A DNA stretch of 64,000 nucleotides from CAWFLT01 sp963816795 (lineage in GTDB: Bacteria; Acidobacteriota; Vicinamibacteria; Vicinamibacterales; SCN-69-37): positions 124,001 to 188,000 of the forward strand of contig CAWFLT010000004.1 in NCBI GenBank assembly GCA_963816795.1, read 5' to 3'. The notes under the pieces are model-generated. The model saw nothing but the letters and a program-made list of their open reading frames with translations. It had not been told where the DNA came from and searched no databases. Of the stretch, positions 1 to 8,055 are shown piece by piece. The stretch's first letter is position 1. Each line of letters begins with the position of its first letter. The position numbers and the translations under genes are program-made.

Positions 1-66
1 GACGACGGACGCGACGGTGATCAACAGGATCAGCGCGCGCAGAAGCGCCGAACGGACGGTCGACAT
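1..66 (-). CDS. N-terminus of a secreted protein (partial)
   Basis: Only the first 22 codons lie in the window, read leftwards from an ATG whose complement is at 64-66. They encode a short basic start followed by a hydrophobic run (ALLRALILLITVASVV), a typical Sec signal peptide. A purine-rich ribosome-binding site (GGGAGGAAAT on the minus strand) lies immediately upstream. The gene is divergent from the ThuA-domain gene at 226. The function cannot be judged from this fragment. Confidence 0.6.
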   Translation of the reverse strand, partial: MSTVRSALLRALILLITVASVV

Positions 67-91
67 ATTTCCTCCCCGGCAGCTGACCGTC

Positions 92-110
92 ACGAGTCGT
101 CACGACTCGT
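92..110. promoter_or_regulatory. 19-bp perfect palindrome, candidate operator
   Basis: ACGAGTCGT at 92-100 and its exact inverted copy ACGACTCGT at 102-110 are separated by one base. The site sits between two divergent start codons (66 on the minus strand, 226 on the plus strand). An AT-rich TATATTAT stretch at 152-159 could be the -10 region for the rightward gene, although no clear -35 box is seen. Position and symmetry suggest a dimeric repressor site; a transcribed hairpin is the alternative. Confidence 0.35.
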
Positions 111-225
111 CTGAGGAGGAACGCGTGACGCGCTCTGACGGCGGCGAATCGTATATTATCGGGCGACAGTAGAGTGAAACCTGAGCCGAGTCAAGCTCGG
201 TGACGCCGTCAGTGCTGGGAGCGAC

Positions 226-1256
226 ATGAACCTGCGGCTTGCGATCCTCGTTCCCGCCATGGCCTCGGTGGCGCTGTTGGGCGCGACCGTCCCGCAGAAT
301 CCGCATCTCGTCATCTATCAAGGCGACCGCGGACCCGGCGCCGGGAAGCACATCGTGTTCCTCGCCGGTGACCATGAGTATCGCGGCGAAGAGTCGCTGC
401 CGGCGCTGGCGCGAATCCTGGCCAGACACTACGGCTTCAAGTGCAGCGTGTTCTTCACGACCGATCCGGCCACCGGGTTCATCGAGCCGGGCAGCTCGAA
501 CATCGCCGGGCTGGAGGCGCTCCGCACGGCCGACCTGATGGTCGTCTTCTTGCGCTTCCAGGACTTTCCCGATGCCGAGATGCAGCACATCGTGGACTAC
601 CTCGATCGCGGGGGACCGGTCGTCGGATTTCGCACCGCGACGCACGCCTTTCAGATCAGGCGCCCCGACGCGAAGTTCGTGAAGTACACCTGGAACAACA
701 AGGCCCCGGAGTACACCGGCGGCTTCGGACGGCAGGTCCTCGGCGAGACGTGGGTCTCGCACTACGGGACCAACCACAGGCAGAGCTCACGACTGCTGCT
801 CGCAGGCCGACCAGGCGTCGCCATCCGATCCTGCGCGGCGTCAAGGACGTCTGGGCCCAGTCCGGCGGCTACACCGCGGACCCGATTGCGGGCAGCACGG
901 GTACTGGCGCTCGGGCAGATTCTGAACGGCATGACCCCGGACTCGCCGCCCGCTCCCGACAAGAAGGAGATGCCGGTGGCGTGGGTGCCGGACGTATGCG
1001 AGCGCCGCCGGCCGGACCGGCCGCGTGTTCACGACGACGCACGGCGCGTCCGAGGACTTGCTGAATGAAGGATTCCGGCGCCTGGCCGTGAACGGCCTGC
1101 TCTGGGCGGCGGGTCTCGACGCCAGCATTCGGCCCGACGGCCCGATCGACTTCGTCGGACCGTTCAACCCGACGACCTACAATTTCAACGGGTTCGTGAA
1201 GGGTCTGAAGCCCAGCGACATGGCCGGGTGGGACACCCCGATACCGAAGAAAGTAG
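226..1256 (+). CDS. ThuA domain-containing secreted protein (frameshifted consensus)
   Basis: The start is supported by a GGGAG ribosome-binding site and a signal peptide (residues 1-24). The body matches ThuA / trehalose-utilisation proteins, a class I glutamine-amidotransferase-like fold: HIVFLAGDHEYRGEESLPAL near residue 43, then a RGGPVVGFRTATHAF stretch and a closing GRVFTTTHGAS / NGLLWAAGL region typical of the family. The open frame breaks at about 802-821, 891, 985 and 1244. Restoring one base at each gives a continuous ThuA protein ending at TAG 1254-1256, ten bases before the next start. Each break is a codon carrying two alternative third bases. ThuA proteins commonly neighbour secreted dehydrogenases in Acidobacteriota and Planctomycetota; the substrate is unknown. 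Confidence 0.8.
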
Positions 1257-1265
1257 AATCCTCAC

Positions 1266-4056
1266 ATGCCGAGAGCCTTCACCACGAAGAGCACGAAGAT
1301 CACGAAGACCACGAAGCGATTTTCGGGAAGTGCACTTGTCTTATCGGGTCTCGTCGCCACGGCGCTCGCTCAGGGCGCAGACACCGATCTTCACGCTCGA
1401 ACCCGAACGAGCACATCGCCATCATCGGCAACACGCTGGCGGAGCGGTTTCAGTACGACGGCTGGCTCGAGACGATGCTGCAGGCGCGGTTTCCGAAGCA
1501 CGAGCTGACGGTGCGCAACCTCGGCTTCAGCGGCGACGAGATCGGCGACGCGGCTGCGTTCGAAGAACTTCGGCACGCCTGACGAGTGGTTGAGCGGCAA
1601 TGCGACGCCGATCGGCGGCTACCAGGAGAACCGGTTCGAGAACGCCAACACGAAGGCCGACGTGGTGTTCGCCTTCTTCGGCTACAACGAATCGTATGCG
1701 GGAGAGGCCGGCCTCGAGGCGTTCAAGCAGCAGTTGGGCGACTGGATCACGAAGACGCTGGCCCAGCGCTACAACGGCAAGACCGCGCCGCGCGTCGTCG
1801 TCTTCTCGCCGATCGCGCACGAAGACCTGGGCAACCCCGATCTGCCGAACGGCAAGGAGAACAATCAACGGCTCGCGCTGTACACGCCGGGCGATGGGCG
1901 AGGTCGCCAAGGCGCAAGGCGTGACGTTCGTCGATCTCTACACGCCGAGCCTTCAGCTCTACACGTCCAGCCAGCCGCCGCTCACGATCAACGGTGTGCA
2001 CTTGAACACCGAGGGCAATCGCCGCATCGCGCGAAGTGATCGACCGCGCGCTGTTCGGCGCGCCGGCCAAACATGCCGAGCCGTTCCTGACCGCGTCTGC
2101 GCGAGGCGGTCGCCGACAAGGACATCTACTGGTTTCACCGCTATCGGGTCACCGACGGCTACTCGACGTACGGCGACCGCGCGTTCCTGACGTTCGTGCG
2201 CGGCACGCCGCGCAACGTCAACGCCGAGCAGAAGGCCAAGGCGGCGCCCGACGATGTGCTGCCGACCAACTACGACGTGCTGCAGCGCGAACTGCCGATC
2301 CTCGACGCGATGACGCGCAATCGCGACCGCCGGATCTGGGCGCTCGCCCGCGGCGGCTCCGACGCCCGCACCGATCCGAAGGTGGACGACTCCGACACGC
2401 CGCCGTTCGTCGACGCGAAGACCAACATCACGACGCCGCCGGTGTTCATCGAGCGGGGCCGCGTCGGTCGACGGCCATGACGGTCGGGAACGGGCTCGAA
2501 GGTCGAGCTGTTCGCCTCGGAAGAGATGTTCCCCGAGCTGGCCAAGCCGGTGCAGATGGCGTTCGACACCAAGGGCCGGCTGTGGGTCGCGTGCTGGAAG
2601 AACTATCCCGCACTGGCAGCCGAAGACGCCGATGGACGACAAGCTGCTGATCCTCGAAGACACCAACGGCGACGGGCGGGCCGACAAGCGGACGGTCTTC
2701 GCCGGCGATCTGAACAACCCGACCGGATTCGAGTTCTACAACGGCGGCGTCATCGTCGCTCAGCAGCCGAACGTCGTGTTTCTCAAGGACACGAACGGCG
2801 ACGACCGCTACGACACGAAGGAGATCCTGCTCCACGGCTTCGACTCGGCCGACACGCACCACGCGATCAACAGCTTCACGTTCGATCCCGGCGGCGCGCT
2901 CTACATGCAGGAGGGCGTGTTCCACCGGACGCAGGTCGAGTCGCCGTGGGCGCCGGTGCTGCGGCAGGCCGACGGCGGCGTCTACCGGTTCGAGCCGCGC
3001 ACCTGCGAAGATCGAGACCTACGTGCCGATGAACTTTCCCAACCCGCACGGCCACGTCTTCGACGAGTGGGGCCGCGACATCATCTTCGACGCCACCGGC
3101 GGCCAGCCGTACTACGGCCCGTCCTTCTCGACCAGGAAGTACTACCCGGCGATGGAGACCAACAAGGCGCCGCGGCCAGGCAACGTGCGCACGCGCCCGG
3201 TTGGCGGGACGGACATCCTCTCGAGCCGCCATTTCCCCGAGTCCATGCAGGGCAATCTGATCGTGCTCAACACGATTGGCTTCCGCGGCCTGCTGAACTA
3301 CAAGCTCAGCGAGGACGGCGCCGGCCTGAAGATGGAAGAGGTCGAGCCGATCCTGCAGTCATCGGACGAGAACTTCCGGCCGGTGGACGCGGAGGTGGGA
3401 CCCGACGGCGCGCTGTACTTCGTCGACTGGCACAACCCGATCGTCGGCCACATGCAGCACAATCTCCGCGACACGACGCGCGACCATCGTCACGGCCGCG
3501 TGTATCGCGTCACCGCGGTCGGCCGGCCGCTGCTGACGCCGGCCAGGATCTTCGGCCAGCCGATTCCGGCGCTGCTCGACCTGCTGAAGGAGCCGGAGAA
3601 TCGCGTCCGCTATCGCGCCAAGATCGAGCTCAGTGCGCGCGACACCAAAGAGGTCGATGGCGGCGCTGCAGACGTGGACCGATCGGCTCGACCCCAAGGA
3701 TCCGCGCTACGAGCACCACATGATGGAAGCGCTGTGGGTGCACCAGTGGCACAACCGCGTGAACGAGAAACTGCTCGCGCGGATGCTGAAGTCGAGTGAC
3801 CCGTGGGCCCGCGCCGCCGCGACGCGCGTCCTCTGCTACTGGCGCGACCGGGTCGCCAATCCGCTGCCGACGCTCAAGACGCTCGCGGCCGACGCCCACC
3901 CGGCCGTCCGCCTCGAAGCCATCCGCGCCGCCAGTTTTTTCCAGACCCAGGAAGCCGCCGAAGTGGCGCTCGCGTCGCTGGCGCTACCCTCCGATCGGTT
4001 CCTGAGCTATACGCTCGATCAGGACGATGGATACGCTGAAGCGATTTGTTAAGTGA
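1266..4056 (+). CDS. SGNH-like / membrane-bound dehydrogenase / HEAT protein (frameshifted consensus)
   Basis: A large secreted multidomain protein of about 920 residues. After ATG 1266 come the repeat-encoded basic segment, a signal peptide (ALVLSGLVATALAQ), and an SGNH-hydrolase-like domain (HIAIIGNTLAER, RNLGFSGDE, ADVVFAFFGYNESY, GVHLNTEGNRRIA). Next is a six-bladed dehydrogenase-like propeller of the PVC/TIGR02604 type (ILEDTNGDGRADKRTVFAG, NPHGHVFDEWGRDI, DAEVGPDGALYFVDW). C-terminal HEAT-like helices start near 3550. No CxxCH haem motif is visible. The first SGNH block reads GNT instead of GDS, so the catalytic serine appears absent. At least 15 single-base insertions split the frame (for example 1402-1405, 1553-1556, 2029-2032, 2495-2498, 2619-2622, 3653-3656). 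Restored, the protein ends TMDTLKRFVK at TGA 4054-4056. A periplasmic oxidoreductase role is inferred. Confidence 0.8.
1281..1316 (+). repeat. CACGAAG tandem words inside the start of a CDS
   Basis: Four successive words of the form (A/C)CACGAAGA lie within the first codons of the following gene, and are read as TTKSTKITKTTK. The same words form intergenic repeats at 20605-20687 and 55347-55405. Here the element provides or overlaps the N-terminal coding sequence just before the signal peptide. Confidence 0.7.
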
Positions 4057-4078
4057 CGCGAGGTCCGGGGTGAAAGCC

Positions 4079-4256
4079 GCTCGTAGCGCGCCTCGGGCTG
4101 TGAGGCGCGGCGAACTCGCGGGCGAGGTCCGGCGTGAAATGCTCATGAGGTCCGGATTGGAGGGCGCTCGAGGTCCGGGACGCTCGTAGCGCGCCTCGGG
4201 CTGTGAGGCGCGGCGAACTCGCGGGCCAGGTCCGGGGTGAAGTGCTCATGAAGTCC
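4079..4256 (+). repeat. Two-copy ~75-bp direct repeat with GCGCCTC hairpin
   Basis: Copy 1 (4079-4153) and copy 2 (4181-4256) share about 75 bases with few differences. Each begins CGCTCGTAGCGCGCCTCGGG and ends near GTGCTCATGAAGTCC (AATGCTCATGAGGTCC in copy 1). Each contains a GCGCCTC...GAGGCGC inverted repeat. The second copy supplies the start codon of the next gene at 4248. The spacer and the upstream part carry GAGGTCCGG words related to the array at 10003-10160. Confidence 0.75.
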
Positions 4257-5676
4257 ACGGCGATAACGCAAGTGCTGGTCGGTCTCGTCTTCGCGGCATC
4301 GACCGCCGCGGCTCAGCAGGCGACCGCACCCAAGATTCTGCTCGACCAGCCCGTCCGTGCCGTCGAGTATCAGCTGAACAGGCTGTCGAACGACGAGCTC
4401 GTCAGCGTCGAGCGCAACGACACCGACAAGAAGTACCGGCCCGTCTATTTCGCGTTGCTCACCCGCAAGGGCCTCGCGCCTTCGTACCGCACGGATGCGC
4501 TCGCGGCATTGGTGAAGCTGGATGGCAGCGCGCCCATCCCGATTCTGCTCGAGGCGCTCGGCGAAGATTCCCGCGGACGACGACGTGACGGGGAGGGCGG
4601 TAGGGTGGCTGCTGACGGCGCAGCCGGCCGGCGGGCTCAAGGCCGAGCGCGCGACGTTGGTGAAGGCGATCGATGCGGCAGCTTCGCCCGCCGCAGTCCG
4701 TGGCGGCTACGCGGCACTGCTGGTGGCAGATGGGGACCCGGCGCCGGCCTGGGAAGTCGCCAAGGCCCACGACGGGCACCTGACCGAGCTCCTGGCGGCC
4801 GTGTCGTACCTGGCACCGGGCGCCCCTCTCGATCCGGCGCGCCGGCAGCTGGTGACGCCGATCGTCGCGGTGACCAGGGAGTCAACCGACGCGCCTGTTC
4901 GGGCGGCGGCATTTGATGCGCTCGGCTGGACGCAGCGCGACGCGACAACATTTGGTGTGCTGGCCGGCGAGGTGCGAAACGGCGCCGACGCCACGACACG
5001 TTCCGCGGCGATCCGATCACTCCTGCGGTTCCCGGAGAGCGTGTATCCGCCGGCTGAGGTCGAGCCGCTCGCGCGGGCCATCATCAAGCTGGCGGCGGCG
5101 ACGCCGGCCGCCGCGCGGGCCGAACCGGCCTCGATCGAGGCGCTGCAACTCGGAGAGAAGCTCGCGGCCGCGCTCCCCGGCGAGACCGGCCGCGGCGTCA
5201 GACGCGAGCTGCGCGCGCTCGGCGTGCAGGTCGTCGAGATCGGCACCATTCCCGAGCAACTCACCTACACCGTCAAGTGGTTCGTCGTCGAAGCCGGCAA
5301 ACCGGTGCAGATCGTCCTCGCGAACACCGACGCGATGTCGCACAACTTGATCGTTGGCGCACCGGGATCGCTCCAGGCGATCGGCACGGCCGGCGCGGCC
5401 ATGCCCATGTCAGCGGATCCCGCGGTCAAGCCGTTCGTGCCGGCGCTTCCGAGCGTCCTGTTCTCGACTCGCCTGCTTCAGGGCGGCGAAACCGAACGGC
5501 TCGCCTTCACGGCACCGGCGACCCCAGGCGAGTACATCTACGTCTGCACCTTTCCCGGGCATTGGGTGCGGATGTACGGCGTCATGCTCGTCGTACCGAA
5601 CCTCGACGAGTGGGAGGCGAAGCAGACGATTCCGATCGATCCGATGACCGGCAAGCCATTCAGCTCCAGGCGGTAG
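4248..5676 (+). CDS. Secreted HEAT-repeat protein with C-terminal cupredoxin (azurin-like) domain
   Basis: The start ATG 4248 opens a signal peptide (QVLVGLVFAASTAAAQ). Residues ~30-300 are alanine-rich HEAT-like helices. The last ~130 residues are a plastocyanin/azurin fold with the expected copper ligands: His in SHNLIVGAPG, then Cys, His and Met in YVCTFPGHWVRM. One frameshift near 4560 is explained by a codon with two third bases (CTCG or GGCG). In related genomes HEAT repeats and an azurin domain are often fused to the dehydrogenase/SGNH protein; here they are the next gene, so the cupredoxin probably takes electrons from the upstream dehydrogenase (inference). It is followed after one base by the bactofilin gene. 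Confidence 0.82.
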
Positions 5677-5677
5677 A

Positions 5678-6064
5678 ATGAACTCAATGAGCACGATCGG
5701 AAAGACGATTCACGTGAAGGGTGAGCTGCGTGCGACCGAGGATCTGACGCTCGAAGGTCGGGTCGAAGGGCACGTGCTCTGCGAAGAGTTTGCCGTCGTG
5801 CTGGCGGAGTCCGCCGACATCACCGGCAACATCCTTGCCCGCGACATCACCGTGTTTGGCCGGATCGATGGACAGCTCGTCGCGACCGACGTCGTCGACG
5901 TTCGGGCCGCGGCGTCGGTCACCGGGCAGATCATCTCCGAGCGATTCATTCTGAACGAGGGCGGCCGCGTGCACGGCCGGGTCGAACCGCAGCATCTGGA
6001 AGCGGCCCTTCGGGTACACCGTTTCAAACAGAAGAAGCGAGACGGCGACACACGGGCGGGGTAG
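5678..6064 (+). CDS. Bactofilin-family cytoskeletal protein
   Basis: Intact 128-residue protein with the polymer-forming cytoskeletal (DUF583/bactofilin) domain: GKTIHVKGELRATEDLTLEG at the start, then successive short beta-helix rungs (ADITGNILARDITVFGRIDG, ASVTGQIISERFILNEGG). The tail is basic (FKQKKRDGD). Bactofilins assemble without nucleotide into filaments that position cell-wall or surface machinery. ATG 5678 is one base after the previous stop; ATG 5687 is an equally plausible start since neither has a strong ribosome-binding site. The methyltransferase gene follows six bases after the stop, suggesting co-transcription. Confidence 0.88.
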   Translation: MNSMSTIGKTIHVKGELRATEDLTLEGRVEGHVLCEEFAVVLAESADITGNILARDITVFGRIDGQLVATDVVDVRAAASVTGQIISERFILNEGGRVHGRVEPQHLEAALRVHRFKQKKRDGDTRAG

Positions 6065-6070
6065 CGCCAC

Positions 6071-6760
6071 ATGTCGGTCGCCGGCCATCTTCGGATTTCG
6101 CCCCGGCAGTACGATGCGAAGATCCGGACCCTGATTCCCTACTACGACGAACTGGTGGCGCACGCCGCGGAGGCCCTGCGGCTGTCGGCGCGCCCCGTCT
6201 CCCGGATCGTCGATCTCGGCGTGGGGACCGGCGCACTCACGAAGGCGTGTCTCGCGGTGCGGCCGCGCGCGCGCGTCTGGGGAATCGACGCCGATCCGGC
6301 GATGACGGCAGTGGTGCCGGTCCGCCTCGGCCGCGCAGCCTCACGCATGACACTCGTCCACGGCAGCTTCCTCGACACGCCGCTCCCGCGCGCCGACGCC
6401 ATCGTCGCGACCTACGCCTTGCACCACATCAGAACACGGACCGCCAAGCAGGCCTTCTACCGCCGCTGCTCTACGGCCCTCAGGCCTGGCGGCGTGTTGA
6501 TCAGCGGGGATTGCGCCCCGGCGTCCACACCATCCGGCTTTGCCCGGGATCTGGACATCTGGTTCGATCACCTCGGCCGGACGTTTGGTGGCCGGGCTCG
6601 CGGCAAGCAGGTGTACGACTCCTGGGCGGATGAAGACGTGTACGTGCCACTTGCCGATGAGATCCGCATGCTCGAACGCGCAGGATTTGACGTCGATGTG
6701 CCGTGGCGGCGGTCGCCGTTTGCCGTGATCGTCGGCCTGAAGCGCGGGAGCCCTCGATGA
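6071..6760 (+). CDS. Class I SAM-dependent methyltransferase
   Basis: Intact 229-residue protein. Motif I (IVDLGVGTGALTKACL, residues ~46-61), an acidic residue after the second strand (VWGIDADPAM), motif post-I (LVHGSFLDTPLP) and DAIVATYALHHI are the hallmarks of a Rossmann methyltransferase. LRPGGVLISGDCAP is the usual motif III strand. The C-terminal half (FDHLGRTFGGRARGK) resembles small-molecule methyltransferases of the Methyltransf_25 type. The substrate cannot be told. Its stop overlaps the start of the ankyrin gene by four bases (ATGA), so the two are translationally coupled. Confidence 0.85.
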   Translation: MSVAGHLRISPRQYDAKIRTLIPYYDELVAHAAEALRLSARPVSRIVDLGVGTGALTKACLAVRPRARVWGIDADPAMTAVVPVRLGRAASRMTLVHGSFLDTPLPRADAIVATYALHHIRTRTAKQAFYRRCSTALRPGGVLISGDCAPASTPSGFARDLDIWFDHLGRTFGGRARGKQVYDSWADEDVYVPLADEIRMLERAGFDVDVPWRRSPFAVIVGLKRGSPR

Positions 6761-8055
6761 GCGACCGTTCACTGTCTCCCTTTGAGCAGCTCGGCACGGC
6801 GATTCGTGCCCGCGATGTCGCCGCCGCCGGGCGGATTCTCGCGGATCATCCGGACCTGAAGCGCCAGCTCGACCAGCCGATGCCCGGCGGGGACTTCGGC
6901 GCAACCGCGCTCCTCACGGCGGTGTCCGCGCGCGATCGCGCGATGGTCGAGTTACTGCTGGCGCACGGTGCCGACATCAACGCGCGGAGTCACTGGTGGG
7001 CCGGCGGGTTCGGGGTCCTCGATCGCGAGCCCGACGATCTGACCGCCTGGCTGATCGACCAAGGCGCGGTCGTTGATGCGTACGCCGCCGCGCGTGTGGG
7101 TGATGTCGGCCGGTTGCGTTCGCTGCTCGCCGCCGATCCCGGCGCGGCGCGGATGCGTGGCGGTGACGGCCAGACGCCGCTGCACGTCGCAGCGAACGTC
7201 GAGATCGCGGCGATGCTCGTCGAGGCGGGCGCGGACCTGGACGCACGCGACGTCGATCACGAATCGACGCCGGCGCAATACCTCGTGCGCGATCGGCCGG
7301 ACGTCGCGCGCTACCTGGTCGATCGCGGCGCCCGCACCGACCTTCTGCTCTGCGCCGCGCTCGGCGATCTCGAACGCGTCCGCCGGCACCTGGACGATGA
7401 CCCGGCGTCTGCCGGCATCACCGTCTCGGCGAAGTGGTTGCCGATGCGCGACCCGCGCGCCGGCGGTCACATCTACCGTTGGACACTGGCCGCGTATGCG
7501 TCACCGCATCGCATCGCGCACGAGTTTGGACACGCCGCGGTGGTCGCGCTGCTGTTCGAGCGGAGCCCCGCTGACGTCGCGCTCGCGGCCGCATGCGAGA
7601 TCGGTGACGCGGTCAGGATGAAAGCGATCACCGCCGCCCATCCACAGCTCACGGCGTCGCTGTCAGCAGAACTGGCGAGGCGTCTCCCGGACGCCGCCGA
7701 AACGGATCGCACAGCCGCCGTCGCGCTCATGCTCGAGGCCGGCTGGCCGGTCGACGTCCGCGGCGAACACGGCGCGACCGCCCTGCACTGGGCGAGTTGG
7801 AACGGCAATCTCGCGCTGCTCAACCACGTGCTCCGCCACGCGCCGCCACTCGAGGTCACGGACATGTCCTATGGCGGCACGCCGCTGGGCTGGGCGATCT
7901 ATGGTTCGACCAACGGCTGGCGCTGCCAGACCGGCGACTATGGCGGGGTCGTCAAAGCACTACTCGCTGCCGGAGCGGCGCCGCCCGCCGAACATGGCGG
8001 CACCGACGCCGTGCGGGCAGTGTTGACAGGTACGACGTCTACTTTCCCGCGTTGA
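6757..8055 (+). CDS. Ankyrin-repeat protein
   Basis: Intact protein of about 432 residues starting at the ATG that overlaps the methyltransferase stop. It contains ankyrin units with the usual TPLHVAA / TALHWAS helices and (L/V)(L/V)EAGA(D) turns: GATALLTAVSARDRAMVELL, TPLHVAANVEIAAMLVEAGA, ATALHWASWNGNLALLNHVL. No signal peptide is seen, so it is probably a cytoplasmic protein-protein interaction scaffold. The 3' end overlaps the convergent esterase gene by 17 bases (8039-8055). Confidence 0.88.
   Translation: MSDRSLSPFEQLGTAIRARDVAAAGRILADHPDLKRQLDQPMPGGDFGATALLTAVSARDRAMVELLLAHGADINARSHWWAGGFGVLDREPDDLTAWLIDQGAVVDAYAAARVGDVGRLRSLLAADPGAARMRGGDGQTPLHVAANVEIAAMLVEAGADLDARDVDHESTPAQYLVRDRPDVARYLVDRGARTDLLLCAALGDLERVRRHLDDDPASAGITVSAKWLPMRDPRAGGHIYRWTLAAYASPHRIAHEFGHAAVVALLFERSPADVALAAACEIGDAVRMKAITAAHPQLTASLSAELARRLPDAAETDRTAAVALMLEAGWPVDVRGEHGATALHWASWNGNLALLNHVLRHAPPLEVTDMSYGGTPLGWAIYGSTNGWRCQTGDYGGVVKALLAAGAAPPAEHGGTDAVRAVLTGTTSTFPR

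Noticed and set aside
1281..1316. CRISPR or tandem protein-binding iterons at the CACGAAG words
   Set aside because: The spacing is only two to three bases, and the element recurs at gene ends elsewhere. No origin or partition gene is near.
226..4056. True pseudogenes caused by many independent frameshifts
   Set aside because: The shifts follow one regular rule (two synonymous third bases) and the restored proteins keep family motifs without stop codons, unlike decaying genes.
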